A stretch of DNA of 26,582 nucleotides. Origin: JALRHH01 sp964590315 (GTDB lineage: Bacteria > Patescibacteriota > Saccharimonadia > Saccharimonadales > JALRHH01). How positions within the stretch are numbered: position 1 is the first letter of the stretch; every line of letters begins with the position of its first letter. The notes under the pieces were generated by a model. That model did no database searches. It saw nothing but the letters and a program-made list of their open reading frames with translations, and was not told where the DNA came from. Shown here piece after piece: positions 5,894 through 13,349 of this stretch. The position numbers and the translations under genes are program-made. The stretch lies in the NCBI GenBank assembly GCA_964590315.1, contig CAZPVS010000014.1:1-26582 (forward strand). Reading direction: 5' to 3'.

Positions 5894-5922
5894 TTGCCCT
5901 CTGACCAAACCTGAATTACAAT
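5894..5922 (+). promoter_or_regulatory. Promoter of the VirB6-like gene
   Basis: TTGCCC (5894-5899), 17-base spacer, TACAAT (5917-5922), 10 bases before the ATG at 5933. It is divergent from and close to the pilin operon promoter. The predicted leader is about 4 bases, and there is no Shine-Dalgarno. Confidence 0.6.
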
Positions 5923-5932
5923 TGTGACTAGT

Positions 5933-8353
5933 ATGCATAAAACTAAAGTGTGGGCACGCTCTCTGACCGTCCTCTTGGTGGGCGTTTTTTCATTCACCTT
6001 TATGGCAGCCCTTTTCCCTCAATCTGTCCTCGCTGCCGACGCCAGCTGGGAAGGTAACGAGCTCGTATACAGCGGTAAAAAATTCGGCAACCACGATCGT
6101 CGAGAAGTTCCCATTCCAGCTGGAGCAACTGACCCACAAGGGGACAAGGATGGCGTCATGGAAGTTGATGTCCTCACCGAGAACAATACGAGCTGTTCGG
6201 ACTACATCCATTTCTTTTCTGAGAAGGGTCCTGAACTCAGCTGGGACTACAAGGCAAGGACATTTGGCTATTACGTTGATTTCGCATTTACCGGGACTGC
6301 CTGTACGAGACTATCGGAAACAAAAATATCTATAACTCCCGCAAAGAGCAGTACTGGCGGCAGTGCTCCAGGAAGCAGTACAGCCGGTAGTGGTGGTGCG
6401 CGTCCTGAAACTTGTGAGAGCGAGGGTGGTGATCTTGCATGGTTACTATGTCCTGTTCTGTATATGCTAGACGGTGGTATCAATTTCTTGAGTGACGGCA
6501 TAGAGGGCTTGCTCGACATCAGTAAGAGTACCTACAACAACGACAGCGTCATACAAATATGGCAAGTCATGCGTAATATTGCGTTGCTCATTCTTATACC
6601 GATGATGCTCCTCATGGTTATTGGCACGGCACTTGAGTTTGGACCATTTGATGCCTATACCGTCAAGAAGGCGCTGCCCCGCATGTTTTTTGCGGTTATG
6701 TTTATTGTGCTTTCATTGCCCATAACCCAGTTTTTTGTCAACCTGAGTAATGTCGTGGGGCGCGGGTTGGAAGGCCTGATACTGTCCGCTACAAACTCAC
6801 CGGAATCACTTGCCCAACTCTATAGCGGCGCAGGTGGACTCCTCTTTTCTGGCATGGTTGTCACTGGTGTTGCTGTCGCTGGATTAACGGGATTTATCAC
6901 GTTCGGTGTTCTAGGGAGCTTAGCGTTCGTCACATTCATCGCACTACTTATCGGTTATTTGATATTGGTCGTACGAGAGCTCCTAATTATCGTGCTTATT
7001 ATGGTTGCGCCGCTCGCTATCCTGGTATGGATATTCCCGGATAACGACAAGCTATGGAAGATATGGAAGTCCACATTTATTGCGCTACTTATGATGTTCC
7101 CAATTATCATTCTGCTTCTGACATCGGGCAAAGTATTTGCCAGTGTCATCAGTGACACGCAAAATGACTTCACCGCATTCTTCCTCAAGGTCATCGCATT
7201 TGTCGCGCCACTCTTCTTCATACCCGCTACCTTCAAATACGGTCTTGGCGTCTTCGGTAACATCGCCGGCGTAGTCAACGACAGAAGCCGCGGCCTCTTC
7301 GACCGCCAAAGAAAATACCGACAAGGTAAACATGCAGAAGGCTGGCAAGGTTTCAAAACTGGTACCGGCAAGGGACGTATGCGGCAAATGAGCGCTGTTC
7401 GCAGAACCGGCATGGGAGTAGGGGCTGGATTCCAAGGCAGACTTGGGTTTGGCGAGCGTGGTGCCCAAGCCCGCAGTCAGTTGGCAGGTTTAGCTGCCGT
7501 AGAGGGTGTTATGAAAAACCCCCGATGGTCACAGATACAAGAGAACGATGATGCCTTACACGCCCTAACGTACCGAAATCAAAATGAAGCAGTGGAAGGC
7601 CTGATGGCTGACCGTAGGTGGGCTAGAGACAGGGCGGAACGCGCAGCAGCAGCAGCAGGAGTGTCAGTCGGGTATGGACGATCCCAAGCTATTGCCGCGT
7701 CGAAGCAACTCGCTACTACCGGAACAGGCTATGCAAACATGGAAGATCAGATTAGAACCATCGCAAGAGCATCTGACGGAGACAAGAATACCGCCGCCGA
7801 TATTGCCGGATACAACAACTTTATCAACAAACAGAAAGGTCGCCATGACCTTGCGCCTGGAGCCGGTGCGCTCATTGGGGCTGTACATGACAATATTGAC
7901 GGTAAGAACACTTCCTCGCCAAGCTACCAGGAGGACTTACTCCACAATGCCTGGAATTCTGGCTCATTGTATACAATTGCTAACGGTAAATCAGCTGCGA
8001 CTCAAAACTTGACCAGCCACTGGATGGGGCAAATGCAACAGGGTCTCGCTAGTGGTAATGCTGCTCAGATCGAACGTTCATCAACAGCCCTCAAAGAAAT
8101 GAAAGCTATGTTGCCTAATGCTTCGGGTGAGAACCAACGAATTCTCAATGATACAATCGAGCGCATGCAAGCTATGCAGCAGGATCACTATACGACCACC
8201 ATGGCTGGCATCCCAGGGTCTCTGCCCCCTGGGACTGCAGGTCCAAAGCCTCAGGCACAAATTGACTATGAGGAATCTATGGCACAGATCAACTCGTCTG
8301 CTGAACGGCGCGCCCGAACTTATGAACGGCCGGATCCGAACATTATTACCTGA
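5933..8353 (+). CDS. VirB6/TrbL-like T4SS membrane channel protein
   Basis: 806 aa from ATG 5933. An in-frame GTG at 5924 lies one base behind the -10 and is unlikely. A signal peptide (about 10-37, ending VLA) is followed by an outer domain with Cys (about 40-165) and a Gly/Ser linker. The membrane core has about seven segments (residues about 214-437), including RELLIIVLIMVAPLAILVWI and the following PDNDKLWKIWK, a pattern typical of VirB6/TrbL proteins. A soluble, probably cytoplasmic tail of about 360 residues rich in Gln, Ala, Arg and Gly follows (about 450-806). VirB6 proteins form the inner-membrane part of the T4SS channel. It starts the plus-strand T4SS block opposite the pilin operon. 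The long tail is unusual next to classical VirB6 (about 300 aa), and its function is unknown. Confidence 0.82.
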   Translation: MHKTKVWARSLTVLLVGVFSFTFMAALFPQSVLAADASWEGNELVYSGKKFGNHDRREVPIPAGATDPQGDKDGVMEVDVLTENNTSCSDYIHFFSEKGPELSWDYKARTFGYYVDFAFTGTACTRLSETKISITPAKSSTGGSAPGSSTAGSGGARPETCESEGGDLAWLLCPVLYMLDGGINFLSDGIEGLLDISKSTYNNDSVIQIWQVMRNIALLILIPMMLLMVIGTALEFGPFDAYTVKKALPRMFFAVMFIVLSLPITQFFVNLSNVVGRGLEGLILSATNSPESLAQLYSGAGGLLFSGMVVTGVAVAGLTGFITFGVLGSLAFVTFIALLIGYLILVVRELLIIVLIMVAPLAILVWIFPDNDKLWKIWKSTFIALLMMFPIIILLLTSGKVFASVISDTQNDFTAFFLKVIAFVAPLFFIPATFKYGLGVFGNIAGVVNDRSRGLFDRQRKYRQGKHAEGWQGFKTGTGKGRMRQMSAVRRTGMGVGAGFQGRLGFGERGAQARSQLAGLAAVEGVMKNPRWSQIQENDDALHALTYRNQNEAVEGLMADRRWARDRAERAAAAAGVSVGYGRSQAIAASKQLATTGTGYANMEDQIRTIARASDGDKNTAADIAGYNNFINKQKGRHDLAPGAGALIGAVHDNIDGKNTSSPSYQEDLLHNAWNSGSLYTIANGKSAATQNLTSHWMGQMQQGLASGNAAQIERSSTALKEMKAMLPNASGENQRILNDTIERMQAMQQDHYTTTMAGIPGSLPPGTAGPKPQAQIDYEESMAQINSSAERRARTYERPDPNIIT

Positions 8354-8458
8354 CCTTTGATTAACATTATCGCTGGCCCTATCCCCCTAACGTGGCTGCG
8401 CGCCAGATGAAGCACTTCAAATCTTAAGAGTAGTACAGTAGTCACTCAACTAACAATA

Positions 8459-8487
8459 TTGACATTTTAGCACAAAAGTGCTAATGT
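8459..8487 (+). promoter_or_regulatory. Promoter with palindromic operator, 714-aa gene
   Basis: Consensus TTGACA (8459-8464), 17-base spacer, TAATGT (8482-8487). The spacer and the -10 are covered by the perfect palindrome TTAGCAC-AAAA-GTGCTAA (8467-8484), which should block RNA polymerase when bound. The ATG at 8494 is 6 bases after the -10, so the message is expected to start at the ATG. The half-sites equal those of the HrcA/CIRCE element, but the spacing is 4 rather than 13. Bases 8354-8458 hold no gene. Confidence 0.7.
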
Positions 8488-8493
8488 TATGAC

Positions 8494-10638
8494 ATGTACT
8501 CGCCTGAAATCGACCCGGCTATTGAAGCAGCCCAAAACCTTGAACGTCAACATGAGCTTGAGAACCAGAAGCGTCATGAGATGATGCGAATTATCGACAA
8601 CAGTATGGTTCCGACATACGATCAATTGACTGAGGCCAATCAGTGGGCCGAAAACCTCCGAACAACCGCCGAGTTTGACGCAGAAGGGAACGTACTGCAA
8701 GAGGCTGGATTATATCCTGTTAACGAACAGATTCTTTCGAAAATTGAGTCTTATTATGATGAAAAAAAATGGCTCTTAAGCGAGGGTGACATAGACATTA
8801 TGCAGGCAATTCACTACCCAGGTAAATTGAGCCTCGTTGAGAGCATCGCTAAAAAGTCGCCAGCCCTTGCAGACAAACTATCAGAGGAATTCGGACGACT
8901 GACAACAATGGAAAAAATTGACAAGGTGCAGGAGATCAAGTCCGATGCCCTTGCCTTAACACGACTAAATACTGCGGTACGTAAGGGAATCAGTGACCGT
9001 GGCGAACAAGTCCCTACCGGAGAACATGCTACAGATGTACGGAGACAGAGGTCGCCTTCGGAAGAACAGCGAAGAAAGATCGATGCAGCCAGTAACCGTC
9101 TAATCGACAGTGGACTCTCCGGCATAAACACAGAGATTGCCTTATCGGAGATCAACAAAGCTGCTGCAGAGGGCAGAAAACTCAACTTCACTGACGGTAC
9201 CGTTATCGGTATGACAACTAAACAACGAGATAAGTTGCTAGAATATTATGGATTTAAGAAACGCACTGAGGATGAGCCTATCAACCCTCGAACCCTGTCT
9301 CCAGAGGTAACTATCGGCGAGCATTATCGTCGACTCCTCAATGGATCTCAGAGAAGGCCAAAGGTGGCCGCTCGGCACAGACTTGAGGCAAAAGCTAAAT
9401 TAGCGCAACGAAAGTTAGACCAAGATAAAGAGTTACCAGAAGGTCATGCGCTTAGGCTGTCCGGTGTTGAGCGAGCCCTGCTCGAGAGGCGTATCGCCAA
9501 GTCAGAGAAGAAGATTGGCAAGGGTTCATTTTTTAACCGCGAAAAGTATGGCCCAGGCGTTACGAACGAGGTTGCACGACGTAATCAATCAATATACACC
9601 ACCGAGAACGTGAAATCTGCGCTTCTGAGGCTTAGAACAGAACGTGAATCAATAGACTCCCTAAGGTCTACCATTAAGAGTGGTGGGGGTGCTGCACCCT
9701 CACGGGCATTAGAAGAAAAAATACTCAATGCGGTTCATCGCGAGACTTTAACTACAGAAACAACTCCACTTATTTCTACTCTAGAACTTTCGGACGAAAA
9801 GTTCGCCGAGATACTTACTGCTATAAGTGATACATATGATGACATGTTACAAGAAAAAACATCAATGCTTAAACCCGGAGAGAGATTAAAGGACTACGAG
9901 ATTGACGCAGTATACATCAACGCGCAATTAGCTGTAGCAAGAGAGATTGCAGAAGCGTACTTTGAGGCAGAAGGGCTTGATACGCATACGTCTAATTATG
10001 ATGCGTACGTGAGGGGCTTACTTCATACCTTTCATAGCTATACGCCAGCTGTTGCTGCCAATAAACTAGAGATTACCGAGCAGCTTACTGCGCCGGAAAG
10101 CAGTCGGTTTAAGACGGATCTGTCGCACGATGAATTGCGGGATATCAAACGATACGTTAGTTTTCGTCTTGATGAAGCTATGCAATTTTATACCGATGAG
10201 AAGCGAGAAAAGACGGGTGATCCTGATGCTGAACTAACAGATGAAGAACGTGCAACGTATGCCCGAGAAACCGTTAATGACGCACTCGAGAAGCAGCTCC
10301 ATGCACACTATGACATAGACGAGAACGATGCAAATGCTGTTAACCAAGGCATCGAACAACTTCGTCAAGATATAGATACCGTCACAGAGATTGACCGTGC
10401 AGAGCACGAAAAAACCTACAGAGAATTTTACGACCGTATCGAACAAATTGTTGCTCAAGATGTTGTAGCAGACACTTCAGATAACGCCAAGGGAAAGAAG
10501 TATGCAATAGCGCGTACAAAGCGCTGGAGTGAAGCGATTGACATGCTGCCTGAGAGCCAAAGAGAAGAAGCGCTGAATTACTTTAGACAATTCAAGCAGT
10601 CCGATTACGAAACCAGGGCAGCCCGCCGAAAGTCTTAA
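8494..10638 (+). CDS. Unknown soluble 714-aa protein in T4SS block
   Basis: Not recognised as a known family. The protein is highly charged and helical, with no signal peptide and no membrane segment. Long Glu/Lys/Arg-rich stretches (for example around residues 270-420 and 560-690) look like coiled coil. A low-complexity Ser/Gly spot (SGGGAAPS) sits near residue 400. It lies between the VirB6-like gene and prgI and has its own strong promoter with an operator. Its position suggests a cytoplasmic accessory or scaffold of the secretion machine (inference). The start is supported by the promoter 6 bases upstream, giving a leaderless message. Confidence 0.8.
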   Translation: MYSPEIDPAIEAAQNLERQHELENQKRHEMMRIIDNSMVPTYDQLTEANQWAENLRTTAEFDAEGNVLQEAGLYPVNEQILSKIESYYDEKKWLLSEGDIDIMQAIHYPGKLSLVESIAKKSPALADKLSEEFGRLTTMEKIDKVQEIKSDALALTRLNTAVRKGISDRGEQVPTGEHATDVRRQRSPSEEQRRKIDAASNRLIDSGLSGINTEIALSEINKAAAEGRKLNFTDGTVIGMTTKQRDKLLEYYGFKKRTEDEPINPRTLSPEVTIGEHYRRLLNGSQRRPKVAARHRLEAKAKLAQRKLDQDKELPEGHALRLSGVERALLERRIAKSEKKIGKGSFFNREKYGPGVTNEVARRNQSIYTTENVKSALLRLRTERESIDSLRSTIKSGGGAAPSRALEEKILNAVHRETLTTETTPLISTLELSDEKFAEILTAISDTYDDMLQEKTSMLKPGERLKDYEIDAVYINAQLAVAREIAEAYFEAEGLDTHTSNYDAYVRGLLHTFHSYTPAVAANKLEITEQLTAPESSRFKTDLSHDELRDIKRYVSFRLDEAMQFYTDEKREKTGDPDAELTDEERATYARETVNDALEKQLHAHYDIDENDANAVNQGIEQLRQDIDTVTEIDRAEHEKTYREFYDRIEQIVAQDVVADTSDNAKGKKYAIARTKRWSEAIDMLPESQREEALNYFRQFKQSDYETRAARRKS

Positions 10639-10653
10639 AACTGTCGTGGGCTT

Positions 10654-10682
10654 CTGGCAGTAATGCCTACGTTTGCTATACT
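10654..10682 (+). promoter_or_regulatory. Extended -10 promoter of prgI
   Basis: CTGGCA (10654-10659), 17-base spacer, TATACT (10677-10682) with the extended motif TGCTATACT. The ATG at 10692 is 9 bases further, so the predicted leader is only 2-3 bases. Confidence 0.65.
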
Positions 10683-10691
10683 TAAGCGGTA

Positions 10692-11795
10692 ATGGCAACG
10701 TACAAAGTTATCCAGGATATTGAGGCAGAAGATAAGCTGATCGGGTGGATGTCGCCCAGGCAGACTATTTACGCAGCCATTGTTGTGGTTACGTTGTTTA
10801 TTGGATTCATGATTGCGACTCGATCGGCATGGTGGCTCACGATTCCACTTATACCGCACACCATTTTATTTGCAGTATTAGCAGGGCCGTTTGTACACGA
10901 TCAGCCTCCAGAAATCTGGCTTTTAGCAAAGATTCAGTTCTTCCTAAAGCCCCGTAAGCGCGTGTGGGACCAGAGTGGGCTGAAAGAGCTCGTGACTATA
11001 ACCGTACCAAAGAAGATTGAACGAAGACTGACAGACGGCCTCTCCCAGACAGAAGTGAAAAGCCGTTTACAGGCATTAGCGAACACCATTGATAGCCGTG
11101 GATGGGCAGTCAAGAACGTGAACGTGAACCTCTACGCGCAGCCGGGCTACGCTAGTATCAGTACAGACCGATTGATTGACACCGCTATGCTTCCACAAGA
11201 AGTACCTGCCTATGATGTCACTGCCCAGGACGATATATTGGATGAACGCAGCAACCCAACCGCTCAACATCTACAGATGATGATAAACCAGTCTACACAG
11301 ACGCATCGCCAGAATATCATGGATAAGATGCAGCAACCAGCCGCAAGCGTACAAAGCACGGAACAGCCTGCAGATTATTGGTTTATGAATGCTACCGCGG
11401 GCGTCGCACCACAAACACCTCAGGGGTATACGACGTTCAATAACAGCCAGACGGTACTTCCCGGTACGAACCCGGAGGGCTACGCATCGACGAGTAATGC
11501 CCCTACTGTCACCACAGAGGAGCAGGCAGCGTTATTGCAGCAGATCAAAAGCCGTAAAGAACGGCCGGACTCCATGAATTCTCATCTTCGCACTATCCAG
11601 CCACTAGGCAACAAGAAGCAGACAAAGAAGCATACGGAACCACAAACACCAGTTACGCCCCCCACACCTAGCCCTGCAGTGCTCCAACTGGCTGCGAATG
11701 ACGACTTAAACATCGCTACCATCGCCCGGCAAGCAAACAAAGCAGTCCCAAAGACAGACGCCGGCGATAATGAAGTAGTCATCTCCCTGAGGTAA
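10692..11795 (+). CDS. PrgI family T4SS protein
   Basis: 367 aa. The N-terminus (KVIQDIEAEDKLIGWMSPRQ) and the two membrane segments that follow (about 26-46 and 49-70) are typical of PrgI, a VirB3-like inner-membrane subunit that works with the VirB4 ATPase in conjugation systems. A basic stretch (FLKPRKRVWDQSGLKEL) follows. The C-terminal half is a Gln/Thr/Pro-rich, probably disordered tail far longer than in classical PrgI (about 115 aa). Downstream, TraC-like and VirB4 genes complete the conserved order. An IVS-type element separates it from them. Confidence 0.82.
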   Translation: MATYKVIQDIEAEDKLIGWMSPRQTIYAAIVVVTLFIGFMIATRSAWWLTIPLIPHTILFAVLAGPFVHDQPPEIWLLAKIQFFLKPRKRVWDQSGLKELVTITVPKKIERRLTDGLSQTEVKSRLQALANTIDSRGWAVKNVNVNLYAQPGYASISTDRLIDTAMLPQEVPAYDVTAQDDILDERSNPTAQHLQMMINQSTQTHRQNIMDKMQQPAASVQSTEQPADYWFMNATAGVAPQTPQGYTTFNNSQTVLPGTNPEGYASTSNAPTVTTEEQAALLQQIKSRKERPDSMNSHLRTIQPLGNKKQTKKHTEPQTPVTPPTPSPAVLQLAANDDLNIATIARQANKAVPKTDAGDNEVVISLR

Positions 11796-11803
11796 GACAT
11801 GAG

Positions 11804-12202
11804 ACTTAAGACTTAAGCCATAAGAATGGGGAAATCTTACCGAGACCTCTTAATTTGGCAGAGATCGTTCAACCTAACGAAGCGGGTGTATGAGCTTACG
11901 GCTAGCCTACCTGGAGATGAGCAATTTGGCCTGATTTCTCAGATGCGTCGTTGTTCAGTCTCGATTCCAAGTAACATTGCAGAGGGGCAGCAAAGAAATA
12001 GTGATAAGGAATTTGTGCAGTTTCTTGGTATCGCCAAGGGTTCATTGGCTGAGCTTGAGACCCAATTACTACTCACTAAGGACATATACGCAAAAGATGT
12101 TGACGAGGAGCTGGCGACGATAGTTGAAATACAGCGGATGATTAATACATTAGTTAAGAATCTCCGTGCACAATCTTAGGTCTTATAGCTTATGTCATAA
12201 GT
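11804..12202 (+). mobile_element. IVS-like element: inverted repeats framing a four-helix-bundle gene
   Basis: A 22-base inverted repeat (11804-11825 against 12181-12202) matches at 19 of 22 positions. The left arm ends at the base before the ATG, and the right arm begins one base after the stop codon. The transcript would fold into a stem with the whole gene in the loop, the same plan as bacterial 23S rRNA intervening sequences. Here it lies between two T4SS genes, not in rRNA. No transposase is present. Confidence 0.65.
11826..12179 (+). CDS. Four-helix-bundle protein (23S rRNA IVS family)
   Basis: 117 aa, full length for the family. Conserved features include YRDLLIWQRSFNLTKRVYELT at the start, the central RRCSVSIPSNIAEGQ motif (about residues 41-55) and the GSLAELETQLLL helix (about 77-88). 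The family was found encoded in intervening sequences of 23S rRNA and is also widespread as isolated genes; its biochemical role is unknown. No Shine-Dalgarno precedes the ATG, because the left inverted-repeat arm occupies that place. It has no evident link to secretion, and its position with flanking repeats suggests it arrived as a small insertion. Confidence 0.9.
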   Translation: MGKSYRDLLIWQRSFNLTKRVYELTASLPGDEQFGLISQMRRCSVSIPSNIAEGQQRNSDKEFVQFLGIAKGSLAELETQLLLTKDIYAKDVDEELATIVEIQRMINTLVKNLRAQS

Positions 12203-12278
12203 CCTCTTTTAGTCACGTATCGCTTACGTTATACTGATGGGGTAATAACCGTCTCAAGGGTGGGGTAATAATACTTTC

Positions 12279-13229
12279 ATGGATCCAAACGCACAAAATC
12301 CGCCGTATCCGCCGGCTCCTCAAGGGATGCCGAACACTGCGCCGCCACCGAACACGGCGTATCCGCCGTACCAACAGCAAGCTCCTGCAGGGCAGCTCTA
12401 TCAGCAGCAGCAGCCATACCCCCAAGCCGCTCCCCCCGCGTACGGAATGCAGCCCCTTGTTCAGTCTGGGAATGCTCAGCAGTCACCTCCAGAGGTAAAG
12501 GGCAACCCGAACAGCACCCAGAACACCCTGCAAATTGCAGAGATTCGTGACGGCGTTGTTATTATGAGTGACGGTAGTTTCCGATGCGTGGTGATGGTCA
12601 AGTCCATCAATTTTGATCTCATGAGCCCCGAGGAACGCGAGGCAGTCGAATATAGCTTCCAAGGATTCTTGAATTCACTGTATTTTGATATCCAGATATT
12701 TATCCGCTCACAAAAGGTCGATATCAGGCCTTATATTGAACGACTTGATAAGATTCGATCCGAGCATGACAACATGCTTCTTGCGCTGTTAATGGAAGAT
12801 TATATTGCGTACATGGCAGATATTGCCCAGCAGACGAATATCATGGACAAGAAATTCTATGTCGTAATTCCGTTTTCGCCTGTACCCAATGTCCAGCAGG
12901 CCATTACCCAGAGCAAGAACTTCTTCTCTGGTCTTGCCGGGCTGTTTAAGGGTACCGAACAGAAAGTTGTCGTCAATGAGGGCGATCTGAACAAGGCAAA
13001 GGATGAACTCCGAAACCGCGTCCAGGCGGTACTAGGCGGGCTCCAACAATGCGGTGTGCAAGGTCTACCTCTTGATACTCAGGAACTCATTGAGCTCTAC
13101 TACGACACGTACAACCCCGATACTGCTACTCGACAACAGCTCAAGAATTTTGACGATCTCACCGCGCCAGTTGTCATGAAGGGCCAGGGAGTAGCCCCGC
13201 AACCAAACCTCGATAGGGAGCTCCAATGA
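12279..13229 (+). CDS. TraC-like protein, N-terminal VirB4-related domain
   Basis: 316 aa. Residues 1-75 are a Pro/Gln/Tyr-rich low-complexity segment. Residues about 84-240 begin QIAEIRDGVVIMSDGSFRCV and continue SPEEREAVEYSFQGFLNSL and IFIRSQKVDI. They resemble the N-terminal non-ATPase domain of VirB4/TraC proteins. There is no Walker motif, so it is not an ATPase. The gene order PrgI, TraC-like, VirB4 is common in Patescibacteria. It probably sits at the inner face of the membrane with VirB4 (inference). No strong ribosome binding site is visible: a GGGTGGGG run lies 13 bases before the ATG. Confidence 0.75.
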   Translation: MDPNAQNPPYPPAPQGMPNTAPPPNTAYPPYQQQAPAGQLYQQQQPYPQAAPPAYGMQPLVQSGNAQQSPPEVKGNPNSTQNTLQIAEIRDGVVIMSDGSFRCVVMVKSINFDLMSPEEREAVEYSFQGFLNSLYFDIQIFIRSQKVDIRPYIERLDKIRSEHDNMLLALLMEDYIAYMADIAQQTNIMDKKFYVVIPFSPVPNVQQAITQSKNFFSGLAGLFKGTEQKVVVNEGDLNKAKDELRNRVQAVLGGLQQCGVQGLPLDTQELIELYYDTYNPDTATRQQLKNFDDLTAPVVMKGQGVAPQPNLDRELQ

Positions 13230-13349
13230 GAATGTTTCACTTTGTTCAACCGAAGAGACAAGAGAGAAAGGTCAAGAGAGAAATGCATTCCCTGCCAGTA
13301 TTAACCCTCTGTCCCTTATCCTTTATCCCTACCACGGACGGAGGCAAAA

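Noticed and set aside
5924..5932. GTG start for the VirB6-like gene at 5924
   Set aside because: It lies one base after the -10 TACAAT, so the transcript would begin downstream of it; ATG 5933 fits.
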